IMG/VR virus record: IMGVR_UViG_3300030107_000837
Span: 1 to 21,698 of that record
DNA from: a virus
Length of the DNA: 21,698 bases
Direction: 5' to 3' (one strand)
The number at the start of each line of letters is the position of its first letter. Positions within the stretch are counted from its first letter, which is position 1. Positions 14,573 to 21,381 of the stretch are shown here, piece after piece. The notes beneath the pieces were generated by a model, which ran no database searches, had not been told where the DNA came from, and saw nothing but the letters and a program-made list of their open reading frames with translations. Made by a program: the position numbers and the translations under genes.

Positions 14573-14928
14573 TTTCGTTGTGTGTTGATGAGGTCCTTTA
14601 TTCTTAGAAGGACGCCAACGGATGTGTTGTTGTCCCCTCCACGTCTTTCCTTGTCCGTGCCCTTGAGAGGCTCCACGATTTCTTTGAGGCGGGAGGAGTT
14701 GATGAGTATGAAAGTCTCCTCAATGACAAAGCACCAGTAGTCCGCTTCGGAGGTTGAGATGCCAGAAGGTTTGCCTCTGGATTCATATTCGACAAATACA
14801 TTCCCAGTAAGCCGCGCTTTCCGGTCACGTTTAACTTCAACTTTCTTGCCCTCAAATATCTTCGCAAGAGCTTGCTCAGCCACTTGTCCGACTTTGAGGT
14901 CATAGCGAAAGTCGCTATTGTATTCCAT
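14569..14928 (-). CDS. Small PD-(D/E)XK-like nuclease-fold protein
   Basis: This 119-aa protein begins MEYNSDFRYDLKVGQ. It has AEQALAKIFEGKKVEVKRDR (about residues 17-36), then 'LTGNVFVEYESRGKPSGISTSEADYWCFV' (about 40-68). E18, E31-x-K33 and E47 fit the spacing of a PD-(D/E)XK nuclease core, and the 'EVK-x-D ... TGN-x-x-x-E ... SGI-x-T-x-ADYW' order recurs in small phage proteins of that fold. The expected role is DNA cleavage or processing during replication or recombination, but no activity is proven and it could be a structural relative. It starts directly after the helicase stop (TAAATG) and is ATGA-coupled to the DNA polymerase. Among T7 genes there is no direct equivalent at this place that I can name. 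Confidence 0.62.
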   Translation of the reverse strand: MEYNSDFRYDLKVGQVAEQALAKIFEGKKVEVKRDRKARLTGNVFVEYESRGKPSGISTSEADYWCFVIEETFILINSSRLKEIVEPLKGTDKERRGGDNNTSVGVLLRIKDLINTQRK

Positions 14929-16404
14929 TTAAAAAGAGGGGGTTTCGTCGTCATCGTTGCCTTCTTGTGTGTGTGTTATCTCCGCTTCTACCAGTCTTCC
15001 TGTTGTTTGGCTATAACGAAGTGTAGTCGCCAACCCCGTGTCACCGCTGAACCTGTTCTTCAAGACGCGCACATTTGTTAGATGGCGAGCCTCGGGGTCC
15101 TGTTGGTCGCGCTCTAGCCCAACAACGCAGTCAGACAACTGAGCAATGGCAGCGCTACCCCTAAGCTGAGCCAGCGTGGTCTCCGCTCCATTCTCATGGC
15201 CACGCCCATCAGGGCGCTTGAGGTGACTAACCAATATCAAGCCAAGCTTACATTCCTCTACAAGCCCTCGCAGCTTGGTCATCGTGTTGTCTATGAGTCT
15301 TCGCTCATCGCCGCTGTCGATACCGCTGACCACAATGGACAGGTGGTCTAGGACGATGTATTCAACGCCCAGAGCCTTTGCCATGTAGCGGATGTGATTG
15401 AGTAGGTTGTCGGACTCCAATGAACCCCAGTGGTCATAGAAGAACATACGACCATTACCTACCGTTTCGTTAAACGCGGTCTTGTAGTCGTCGTCCACCT
15501 TGATGGGTTCGAGATGCAAGAGCTTGTTCATTTCCAGACCGATGATTGAGTTGGCAGTGCGCTCAATGGATTCCTCCAAGGCGATGTAACCAATCTTTCG
15601 GTATGTGTTTCGTATGAGGTGATGCGCAATCTCCTTGGTCACCGCGCTCTTACCAATACCAGAACCAGCACAGATGGTAACAATCTCTCCCAGCCTGAGT
15701 CCGTGAGTCTTTTCGTTAAGACCAATCCATGGGTAAGGAACGCTGTCGTTGACCTTGGTGGTGGTTAGCCGGTCAAACAGGTCAGAACCTTCCATGATTG
15801 TGTCAGGACGCCAGACCTTGGCCTGCCAATAAGCATCCACAATCTCCCGGCTGCGCCCCTCCATGAGCATCTCATTGGGGTCCTTCATGGTGAGATGAGC
15901 AATCTTACACTTACCCGCTGGTAAGATATGACTGCACTCCTCGGCGGCTTTGTTACCCGCGTCGTCGTTGTCAAACATGAGGACAATCTCCTCAAACTTC
16001 TCCAACCACTTCAGCTGCTTTTTGAAAACGCTCTTAGCTGATTGCGCTCCACTAGGTAAACTTACAACCGGCCACTTACCTTCGCCAACAACTTGAGCTA
16101 CCGTAAGGCAATCAATCTCACCCTCAGTAACCGTCAGACGCTTGCCGCCGTTGGGCCAGAGGTGCTGACCCCAGAAGTAAGTAGGGCTGCCTATGGCGGT
16201 GAAGTCCTTGCCTTCAAAGCGAACCTTCTGAGCGATGATGCTTCGCTCCGGGTTGCGGTAGGTGGCTATGTGGCAATCTTTCCCTAGGTGGGAACCAATG
16301 CGGTAGTCATACCGCTGACATACTTCCTTGTGTATGCCTCTTGTCGGGATGGACATGAAGTCTCCCTGTAGGAATTGGGGAACTGTCCCCGGTGTTGTAT
16401 TCAT
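14929..16404 (-). CDS. Internal-start helicase form (T7 gp4B-like)
   Basis: An in-frame ATG at 16404 (MNTTPGTVPQFL) starts 47 codons after the full-length start, just past the zinc-binding domain. T7 gene 4 makes a short form, gp4B, from an internal start at codon 64, which lacks the zinc domain but keeps helicase activity. Here the internal ATG is preceded by an A/C-rich run, ACACACACAACAGAA, which resembles the leaders of the SSB and DNA polymerase genes in this genome. In the protein this region encodes the linker NGEKTHTTE, so a coding need for this particular composition is not obvious. Two products are therefore likely. This is inference by analogy plus the leader similarity. Confidence 0.6.
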   Translation of the reverse strand: MNTTPGTVPQFLQGDFMSIPTRGIHKEVCQRYDYRIGSHLGKDCHIATYRNPERSIIAQKVRFEGKDFTAIGSPTYFWGQHLWPNGGKRLTVTEGEIDCLTVAQVVGEGKWPVVSLPSGAQSAKSVFKKQLKWLEKFEEIVLMFDNDDAGNKAAEECSHILPAGKCKIAHLTMKDPNEMLMEGRSREIVDAYWQAKVWRPDTIMEGSDLFDRLTTTKVNDSVPYPWIGLNEKTHGLRLGEIVTICAGSGIGKSAVTKEIAHHLIRNTYRKIGYIALEESIERTANSIIGLEMNKLLHLEPIKVDDDYKTAFNETVGNGRMFFYDHWGSLESDNLLNHIRYMAKALGVEYIVLDHLSIVVSGIDSGDERRLIDNTMTKLRGLVEECKLGLILVSHLKRPDGRGHENGAETTLAQLRGSAAIAQLSDCVVGLERDQQDPEARHLTNVRVLKNRFSGDTGLATTLRYSQTTGRLVEAEITHTQEGNDDDETPSF

Positions 16405-16545
16405 TTCTGTTGTGTGTGTTTTCTCGCCATTGGAAGGAGTGAAGAGCCCGCAGACAAAGCACTTGGTGCTTCCGTCTTCGTTGATGGCTAACCCATCGCT
16501 GCTCCCACACTCCTCGCAAGGCTGGTGTGTAGTTACGAAACCCAT
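14929..16545 (-). CDS. Primase-helicase (T7 gp4A-like), full-length form
   Basis: The 538-aa protein is counted from the ATG at 16545 (MGFVTTHQPCEECG). An upstream GTG would extend it by 16 residues into the endonuclease gene and is less likely. A zinc-binding primase domain is present (C10, C13, C29, C32). TOPRIM primase motifs follow: TVTEGEIDCLT and VLMFDNDDAGNKAA. The RecA-like helicase has Walker A GSGIGKS (K299), Walker B YIVLDHLSIV, and a C-terminal LVSHLKRPDGRGHENG followed by LRGSAAIAQLSD and VLKNRFSGDTG. It unwinds DNA at the fork and makes RNA primers for the DNA polymerase. The C-terminus is acidic and ends in SF (DDDETPSF), like the Phe-ended acidic tail T7 gp4 uses to dock on polymerase. 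It overlaps the endonuclease gene by 13 bases. Confidence 0.97.
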   Translation of the reverse strand: MGFVTTHQPCEECGSSDGLAINEDGSTKCFVCGLFTPSNGEKTHTTEMNTTPGTVPQFLQGDFMSIPTRGIHKEVCQRYDYRIGSHLGKDCHIATYRNPERSIIAQKVRFEGKDFTAIGSPTYFWGQHLWPNGGKRLTVTEGEIDCLTVAQVVGEGKWPVVSLPSGAQSAKSVFKKQLKWLEKFEEIVLMFDNDDAGNKAAEECSHILPAGKCKIAHLTMKDPNEMLMEGRSREIVDAYWQAKVWRPDTIMEGSDLFDRLTTTKVNDSVPYPWIGLNEKTHGLRLGEIVTICAGSGIGKSAVTKEIAHHLIRNTYRKIGYIALEESIERTANSIIGLEMNKLLHLEPIKVDDDYKTAFNETVGNGRMFFYDHWGSLESDNLLNHIRYMAKALGVEYIVLDHLSIVVSGIDSGDERRLIDNTMTKLRGLVEECKLGLILVSHLKRPDGRGHENGAETTLAQLRGSAAIAQLSDCVVGLERDQQDPEARHLTNVRVLKNRFSGDTGLATTLRYSQTTGRLVEAEITHTQEGNDDDETPSF

Positions 16546-16916
16546 GTTAGTGGTATGACCTTCTCGCACCACTCGAATCCATGCTTGTCGCACCAGTCAG
16601 CATAAGTTGTCTTGCTGCTCTTGTTGAGCCGGTTCTTCGCGTTCTGGAAACAGAATCGAATGTCTAACTCAGGGTGCGCTTCGCGAACTCGTAGATGCTT
16701 TGTCCGGTCGGCTGATGTGAAGTAGCCCTTAGCTTCTACAATGACTCCATTCGGTAGAATGAAGTCAGGCTTGTAGGTTCTAAAGACCGTGTAGGTCAGC
16801 TTCTCGGTTTCGTAGGAGAAGGCAACGCCCATCTTATCCAAATGACTCGCTACCTTCTCCTCGAAACACGAACGATAACCTGACTTAGAACGGCGAGACT
16901 TTTTCTTCCTCGTCAT
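16533..16916 (-). CDS. Endonuclease I, Holliday junction resolvase (T7 gp3-like)
   Basis: This 127-aa protein is somewhat shorter than T7 endonuclease I (149 aa). It starts with a basic segment MTRKKKSRRSKSGYRS, followed by the first acidic residue at E20 (FEEK). The catalytic core is YKPDFILPNGVIVEAKGYF with D51, E61 and K63, spacing identical to T7 D55, E65 and K67. It resolves branched replication intermediates and helps break down host DNA. The gene overlaps the end of the SSB gene by 32 bases and the start of the primase-helicase by 13. No Shine-Dalgarno site is evident at the ATG at 16916, so translation is probably coupled. The gene order SSB (2.5), endonuclease (3), primase-helicase (4) is as in T7. 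Confidence 0.94.
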   Translation of the reverse strand: MTRKKKSRRSKSGYRSCFEEKVASHLDKMGVAFSYETEKLTYTVFRTYKPDFILPNGVIVEAKGYFTSADRTKHLRVREAHPELDIRFCFQNAKNRLNKSSKTTYADWCDKHGFEWCEKVIPLTWVS

Positions 16917-17487
16917 TCAACACATCAGAGAATGATTCCCCGCTGGTAGTATAACCATCAGCTTCCGCTGAGAAGCTCGAAGCTCCGGCACCTGCTGAAT
17001 ACTCAACCAACTCAAGAACCTGTGCCTCCCTCAAGCGGAGAGTGTATCCCCAGCCTTGAGACGAGACGAACCATGGGTTGAAGGTCATGCTCATCCTAAT
17101 CTTAGAACCAGAGCCAATCTTAGGCTGGTCAAGGATAGGCTTAACCTGACTGTCGAACAGAGGGATGTTGAACTCCAACGTCTCTCCGTTACGGGTGATT
17201 ACCTTCGCCTTTTGTTTGGCGAAGATTTCGTAAGCCCCGTCATCCGTAATACGGACAGGACAGGACTGCGCTTTGCGAACCTCCTTGCCCTGCTTGTCGC
17301 ATTCGGCTTTGTAGGCCGCTTCGACAAGAGGGTCGAGCTTAGCTTTGAACTCCTCGAACTCTTCCTTCGTGACGTGTAGCTTGCAGCTATACACGCCTGC
17401 TTCGTCAAAGGCGGTGTCCGGGTGAACGAGCTTAGGGTAAACGGCGGTCCCAATGGGGCTTACTAGTTTAATGGCATTCTTACTCAT
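16885..17487 (-). CDS. ssDNA-binding protein (T7 gp2.5-like)
   Basis: This 200-aa protein is counted from the ATG at 17487 (MSKNAIKLVSPIGTAVYPKL). A longer open frame upstream would run into the RNA polymerase gene and is rejected. The N-terminal half has the YPKLVHPDTAFDEAGVYSCKL pattern of T7-type SSB proteins with an OB fold. A central block includes KIGSGSKIRMSMTFNPWFVS and GYTLRLREAQVLELVEY. The C-terminus is acidic and ends in Phe (FSDVLNDEEEKVSPF), as in T7 gp2.5, where that tail contacts DNA polymerase and helicase. T7 gp2.5 is 232 residues. It lies 22 bases after the RNA polymerase stop. Its leader has no Shine-Dalgarno site but an A/C-rich run, AACAAACACAAATAACACAC. Confidence 0.92.
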   Translation of the reverse strand: MSKNAIKLVSPIGTAVYPKLVHPDTAFDEAGVYSCKLHVTKEEFEEFKAKLDPLVEAAYKAECDKQGKEVRKAQSCPVRITDDGAYEIFAKQKAKVITRNGETLEFNIPLFDSQVKPILDQPKIGSGSKIRMSMTFNPWFVSSQGWGYTLRLREAQVLELVEYSAGAGASSFSAEADGYTTSGESFSDVLNDEEEKVSPF

Positions 17488-17509
17488 TTGTGTGTTATTT
17501 GTGTTTGTT

Positions 17510-19927
17510 CTAACTGAAGAGATACCGACTATGTTTGACTGTTGTTGGGTCAAAGGTTCCATACTCGGGTAACTCAGGGAACTCCAACTCCGGGTTGGAG
17601 CGCCGCAAGGAATTATCCAGTTCCGCAAGCAAGTCAACCTCAAAAATCTCAGAAGCTGATTTTCGTATCGCGTCTGCTAAGTCCTGAGAGCGAGTTGAGT
17701 GGGTTCCGAAGGAGTCGTGAATACAGCAGAAATCCCATATTCCACGGGCGTTAGCCTCGATTACGGTCTTAGTGAGAATGCTGGCGTCAATACTGTGAAC
17801 GAAGTTGGGGGAAATACCTTGTTTGGCCCTTGCCAAGCTTAGCTCATCAGTGCTGTCCCTGAAGTTTACCCACGTTGCTTCGCCTGCAATCTGGGTTGAT
17901 ACCGACTTGCTGATTTGTTTGGTGTAGTGCTGTAGCACCGGGAAGTTTGTAGGAGTTGTCCAAGTAACGTCCTTGCCCGCTCTGGTAAGAACTTTGGCGA
18001 CCTCTTGTAAATACTTCATGCACTTTGTGGGGCGGTCGAACACGTCATGAATAGCTTCCCACACAAACTTAGAAAGATACCCAGTGACTTTGTAGCGTTC
18101 ACCTTCTCCAAATGGGTTGTCAACTTGGTCTTTACGCAGGCGGTCTTGATACCACTCATCAACATACGCTCTACACGAATAGAACGTGCCTCCGTATGGG
18201 TAGACCATGGTAGGACGCTTGGTTGCTTTACGGTCTACACCAAACTCAATCCACTTTTGAGCGACGGCGTTACCAGTAGCAGCGTCCTTTTTTAACTTGT
18301 CTACAACACGCGCCGCAATGACTGCGTAAATGTCTTGAGGGAAAGGGGTGGGTGCGGCGTTAGTTGAGTAGGCCGTTTCTTCGCAGTGCGTAAGACACGC
18401 CAGTAGTTGCAAGCCGTTGTTGGTTGCGTCCTGTGCGCAAGGTAGTTTTGTCTTTACCATCCCATTCCTAACAAACTCAGCCCACTCAAAACACCAAGCT
18501 AAGTGTTGCCAAGGTTTGTCGGCGTCTTTCCATGTAAGGTGCCCACGCGGGTCGTCAGCTATTCGCTCCGCTTCAGCAGCGTAGTCCTTTGCCCACTTAA
18601 CGCGCTCTTCAAGGGTGACCTTGTCAAACCCGTATGTGTTGGCTCCATGAATTGCCAGCCACTCAGCGTCTTTTTCTGTCTTTACTCGCTCTTCCCGGTA
18701 GAACTGAAGGAGCCCCCTAGAGGGGTCCGCGTTTTGCACATTTAGAAACGCCGGGATGTTGTAGACGCGACCTCTCCAATCCACATTGGAAGGGAAAAAG
18801 AACCTGTTGCCCGCAAACTTATTCGCTAGGTGGAGAACCTTTGCGGTTAGTAGTCTACGAGATTTGGTAGACAGGTTAAGGTCGTATATTTTTGCAGCAG
18901 ACCTACGCCAGTTTGTGTTGGCTTCTTTGTTGGTCTTGAAGTCCTTCGGGACCGGAGGAAACTCTTCGTCTTTACGGTTTGGTATGTCTCCTATGGTTAC
19001 GTTGTTATCCCACGACCATTCCATTACCTCCTTAACCCGCTCATTGATTTCCCATGGGGTTTGCTGGATAAGGTTGACCGCTTCCATTGGCTCTTTGAGC
19101 GGCCCTTGGATGGAGCGGAGGTAATCCATATTAGTGCTCTTGATAAAAGATATCGGAGGTAATCTTTCATCGTCCGGGTAACCGCCTGCCCATACGTTTG
19201 TCCAAGGTTCAGGCGTTTCGACAGTAGGTAACCAAAATGGTTCCACCAATTCTCTTTTTTCATTATAATTTTCAATCCACTCAAGGAGTTCTTTAGTGGG
19301 AGCTACAAACCGTGTCGGTTTTCTCCCGGCGCGTTCTAGAATGTAGACGTATTCAATTAAACCAGTGCAGTGCCTGAAAAGTTCTATGGCGTTTAGCCCC
19401 ATGTTCAATTTATCCCTTACTCCCCACTTTTTAAATTCTGGCATTAACCCCTTTTTCGCTTCGTTTTTCATGGAGGAGCGAACGTGCCGAACCTTCGCCT
19501 TTAACCCTTTGCGCTTTTTAGCGCCCAATAAAATTCCTTTTCCTTTTGCTTCGTTATTTGCCAACAAAAAGCGGCACCTAATTTCGTCCTCAATACGCGC
19601 TCCCAAAAAAATAGAAACCTGAGACAACGAGCGTCTTTTGGTGATGCTGTCGATTATTGATTTTGTGGCAATAAAAGCGATTACCTTTGAGCTTAGCTCT
19701 TGAACCTCTATCTGATACCGCGCAGGTGTAGGGTATTGGATTATGTCTTTTTTCCAGTCGCTGAGTTTTTCAGCATACTGTGGCAGCACTGTGCGCATTA
19801 GAGCTTGCCCGTAGCGCGTTTCTATTTCCGCTTCGCGGCTTTTGGCGTTTTCTATCTTAGAACGATACCTACCAACCCCGAGGGTAAGCATGTTTTCGTT
19901 GAGTTCTTCTTGAGTTATGTGTCCCAT
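17510..19927 (-). CDS. Phage single-subunit RNA polymerase (T7 gp1-like)
   Basis: This 805-aa polymerase (T7 is 883) transcribes the phage middle and late genes. Catalytic residues are intact: D500 in LPCAQDATNNGLQ (T7 D537), K570 and Y578 in TKRPTMVYPYGGTFYS (T7 K631 and Y639, identical spacing), and H737-D738 in CCIHDSFGTHS (T7 H811 and D812). The C-terminus YLFS ends close to the active site, as FAFA does in T7. The motif PNFVHSIDASIL has Ile where T7 has Gln and Ala where T7 has Gly. The region around residues 640-700 that would contain the promoter-specificity loop is not close to T7, so a different promoter is expected. An AGGAA ribosome site precedes the ATG. The gene follows a 372-base non-coding region with inverted repeats. 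Its N-terminal third is noticeably A+T-richer than the DNA polymerase gene. Confidence 0.96.
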   Translation of the reverse strand: MGHITQEELNENMLTLGVGRYRSKIENAKSREAEIETRYGQALMRTVLPQYAEKLSDWKKDIIQYPTPARYQIEVQELSSKVIAFIATKSIIDSITKRRSLSQVSIFLGARIEDEIRCRFLLANNEAKGKGILLGAKKRKGLKAKVRHVRSSMKNEAKKGLMPEFKKWGVRDKLNMGLNAIELFRHCTGLIEYVYILERAGRKPTRFVAPTKELLEWIENYNEKRELVEPFWLPTVETPEPWTNVWAGGYPDDERLPPISFIKSTNMDYLRSIQGPLKEPMEAVNLIQQTPWEINERVKEVMEWSWDNNVTIGDIPNRKDEEFPPVPKDFKTNKEANTNWRRSAAKIYDLNLSTKSRRLLTAKVLHLANKFAGNRFFFPSNVDWRGRVYNIPAFLNVQNADPSRGLLQFYREERVKTEKDAEWLAIHGANTYGFDKVTLEERVKWAKDYAAEAERIADDPRGHLTWKDADKPWQHLAWCFEWAEFVRNGMVKTKLPCAQDATNNGLQLLACLTHCEETAYSTNAAPTPFPQDIYAVIAARVVDKLKKDAATGNAVAQKWIEFGVDRKATKRPTMVYPYGGTFYSCRAYVDEWYQDRLRKDQVDNPFGEGERYKVTGYLSKFVWEAIHDVFDRPTKCMKYLQEVAKVLTRAGKDVTWTTPTNFPVLQHYTKQISKSVSTQIAGEATWVNFRDSTDELSLARAKQGISPNFVHSIDASILTKTVIEANARGIWDFCCIHDSFGTHSTRSQDLADAIRKSASEIFEVDLLAELDNSLRRSNPELEFPELPEYGTFDPTTVKHSRYLFS

Positions 19928-19935
19928 GGTAATTC

Positions 19936-19977
19936 CTGATATGTCGAAAGAATCGACACGTCAACACTATGTGTTGA
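19936..19977 (-). promoter_or_regulatory. Tandem inverted repeats and possible host promoter before the RNA polymerase gene
   Basis: Two perfect inverted repeats lie side by side 3 bases apart: TGTCGA-5-TCGACA (19942-19958) and TCAACAC-3-GTGTTGA (19961-19977). A third, CTATTT-1-AAATAG, is at 19997-20009. On the minus strand, TTGACG (19964-19959), a 17-base spacer and TATCAG (19941-19936) form a moderate sigma70-like promoter whose spacer is exactly the first inverted repeat. Such placement fits an operator, but the start point would then be within a base or two of the ATG at 19927. The repeats could instead be RNA hairpins in the leader (for RNase III or RNA stability). Confidence 0.4.
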
Positions 19978-20009
19978 AACAGCAAAACATTTTTGACTAT
20001 TTAAAATAG

Positions 20010-20155
20010 AGCAGGGGGGACGCAATCTGATGATAGTATTGGGAGGTGTGAGGGTGTGTGTGTGATGAGGGTGAGGTGTGAGTGGGTGTGCGCTGATGCG
20101 TGGGTTTTGTTTTTTGAGGTTTGTGTATTTGTGTGCATGATTTTGGTGCTGGGTA
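20010..20155 (-). other. G-poor, C/A-rich tract in the non-coding region before the RNA polymerase gene
   Basis: The non-coding stretch between the stem-loop at 20157-20199 and the RNA polymerase start is almost free of G on the sense (minus) strand, apart from a few scattered bases and its last 20. The plus strand appears as G/T-rich runs of GTGTGTGTG and GGTGTG. A 10-base direct repeat GAGGTGTGAG (plus strand) occurs at 20043 and 20073, 30 bases apart. A 45-codon open frame (20138-20001) exists but is His/Thr/Ser low complexity and is probably not a gene. Possible roles are an unstructured mRNA leader, an origin element or a protein-binding tract; nothing decides between them. Confidence 0.5.
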
Positions 20156-20156
20156 C

Positions 20157-20199
20157 AAAGAGAGGGCCTAGTCTTTATATTGACTAGAGCCCTCTCTTT
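20157..20199 (-). terminator. Strong stem-loop between the early genes and the RNA polymerase gene
   Basis: An 11-bp stem (AAAGAGAGGGC, 20157-20167, pairing with 20189-20199) continues, past a one-base bulge, into a further 6 bp (CTAGTC with GACTAG), closing an 8-base loop. The minus-strand 3' side ends in only three T, so it may be a modest terminator, a bidirectional terminator or an RNase III processing hairpin. It lies about 100 bases past the GP88-family stop. The sequence between that stop and the hairpin (20200-20299) is A+T-rich and shows no gene. Confidence 0.65.
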
Positions 20200-20299
20200 G
20201 GTTGTGGTTTATTTATTCCCTTTTACTATTTTAATGATTATTAGTAACCATATTATGTAGGGTATTAGTATTATTCTAGTAAGAATGAAGTCTATTAGT

Positions 20300-20938
20300 T
20301 TAATGCATTTTGTAGTTTACGTTTGTTAAACTAGTGTCCCAACATGCGCGACAGGTACCACATTGGTTGCCTTGTTTTGATGCGGGACAATGCACATCTG
20401 CCTTTGCATACCCTACTGATGATGTAGTTATTTTATTGGGTCTGTAGTGAGCGGGGTATGCTGGTTTTTGTGCGACCATGTTTGCCGATACACGTATTGC
20501 TAGGTTAGGCGCAATAGTGTTGTTAGCTAGCCATTTGTCTAATATTCTATTCTCTCTGGTGGGTAACCAGAATTTAATGTCAGGTAGTGATAGTGCTACC
20601 TTGTTTATAGAAGATAGATGGCTTATGCCTTGGATGTCGCCGCTGTCGTGCCAGCGGAAGTATCCACTTTTTTCCTTTCTGCTAATAAGTTCTGTTATTA
20701 GTTCTGTCCATTCAGGGTCATTTACAACTGCGTCTAATCGCTTGTTTAATGCGGATTGCACGTTGTTAAAGACGTATCTGTTTTTAAGAGCGTAACAGTT
20801 TTGGCAGACGGAATTTTTTGCTTTTCTCAGTAAAGAGCCTCGTTTGCAGGCATAAGCAGTTGTGCTATACCCGTGACAAGGCATTTTACTGGGTTTTGAT
20901 AGAGACCCGATTCGGGACTCTAAATCTTTTATGGTCAT
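20300..20938 (-). CDS. GP88-family cysteine-rich phage protein
   Basis: This 212-aa protein belongs to the phage 'gene product 88' family by its pattern. There is LSKPSKMPCHGYSTTAYAC near the N-terminus (C21, C31), then SVCQNCYALKNRYVF (C45, C48), the hallmark YFRWHDSGDIQG (about residues 92-103), FWLPTREN (about 123-130), and a C-terminal cysteine cluster (C184, C193, C196, C199) in CGTCRACW. The conserved cysteines suggest metal or iron-sulphur binding; the biochemical role is not established to my knowledge. The ATG overlaps the upstream stop by one base (TAATG), with a GAGG site nearby. The gene is the last early gene before the stem-loop and is A+T-rich. In T7 this position holds host-takeover genes, so a role in modifying host functions is possible but unproven. 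Confidence 0.82.
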   Translation of the reverse strand: MTIKDLESRIGSLSKPSKMPCHGYSTTAYACKRGSLLRKAKNSVCQNCYALKNRYVFNNVQSALNKRLDAVVNDPEWTELITELISRKEKSGYFRWHDSGDIQGISHLSSINKVALSLPDIKFWLPTRENRILDKWLANNTIAPNLAIRVSANMVAQKPAYPAHYRPNKITTSSVGYAKADVHCPASKQGNQCGTCRACWDTSLTNVNYKMH

Positions 20939-21381
20939 TAGACCTCAACTTTTTCAGGAGTAGTTTTCTGAGAATCTTCCGTATTTTTGATTACGTGTGT
21001 TACCTTAAAGGTATTCGGGTCAAGTGGAAGGTGTTGATTGTTGATATCAAGTAGTATTCCATTGAGAGCTGTAAGCGCGTCATTAACTAGAGCTGCAATG
21101 GCGGTGACTTTTTCATTGAGAAGTGATAGTGGCTCAATGAAATCACTTTCGTCGTGGTTTGCGTCAATACCTTCATCCAGCATTTCTAGAACTCCTCGAA
21201 TGTATCCTTCGGCCTCTTCGGCGTAGCTTGCTGCTTCATCTGCGCTTTCTTGAGCAGAGGAGGCGTTGCTATAGGCTTCTTCTGAGTAGTTCGATGCGCC
21301 TTCTGCTGCTGATTGCGAATCGACAATGTTGGTATTTGCGCTGTGTAGTTGGTATTTTATTTCTTCTATTGTGTGTTTCAT
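20938..21381 (-). CDS. Ala/Ser/Glu-rich coiled-coil-like early protein, function unknown
   Basis: This 147-aa acidic protein has an Ala/Ser/Glu/Tyr repeat-like segment (about residues 20-60: SAAEGASNYSEEAYSNAS..., then SADEAASYAEEAEGY), which looks like imperfect heptad-type helical repeats. A second helical segment follows (about 85-112: LLNEKVTAIAALVNDALTALNG). The C-terminus is polar. There is no signal peptide, membrane helix or recognisable domain. Alanine-rich helical proteins of this kind occur both as phage early proteins and as structural bridges; nothing here decides which. The leader has no Shine-Dalgarno site but carries an A/C-rich run, ACAAACACAACAAATAAC, very similar to the one before SSB. 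The stop overlaps the GP88 start (TAATG), so the two are co-translated. Confidence 0.7.
   Translation of the reverse strand: MKHTIEEIKYQLHSANTNIVDSQSAAEGASNYSEEAYSNASSAQESADEAASYAEEAEGYIRGVLEMLDEGIDANHDESDFIEPLSLLNEKVTAIAALVNDALTALNGILLDINNQHLPLDPNTFKVTHVIKNTEDSQKTTPEKVEV

Noticed and set aside
16546-16593. GTG start at 16593 for the primase-helicase
   Set aside because: It would add 16 residues inside the endonuclease gene; the ATG at 16545 places the zinc domain at the expected distance from the N-terminus.
17488-17643. Longer SSB start at 17643
   Set aside because: It would overlap the RNA polymerase 3' end by over 130 bases, and the extra residues do not resemble an SSB; the ATG at 17487 fits the family.
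20001-20138. Minus-strand 45-codon ORF starting MHTNTQTSKN in the G-poor tract
   Set aside because: The frame is open only because the tract lacks G; composition is His/Thr/Ser low complexity, it has no ribosome site and no family resemblance.
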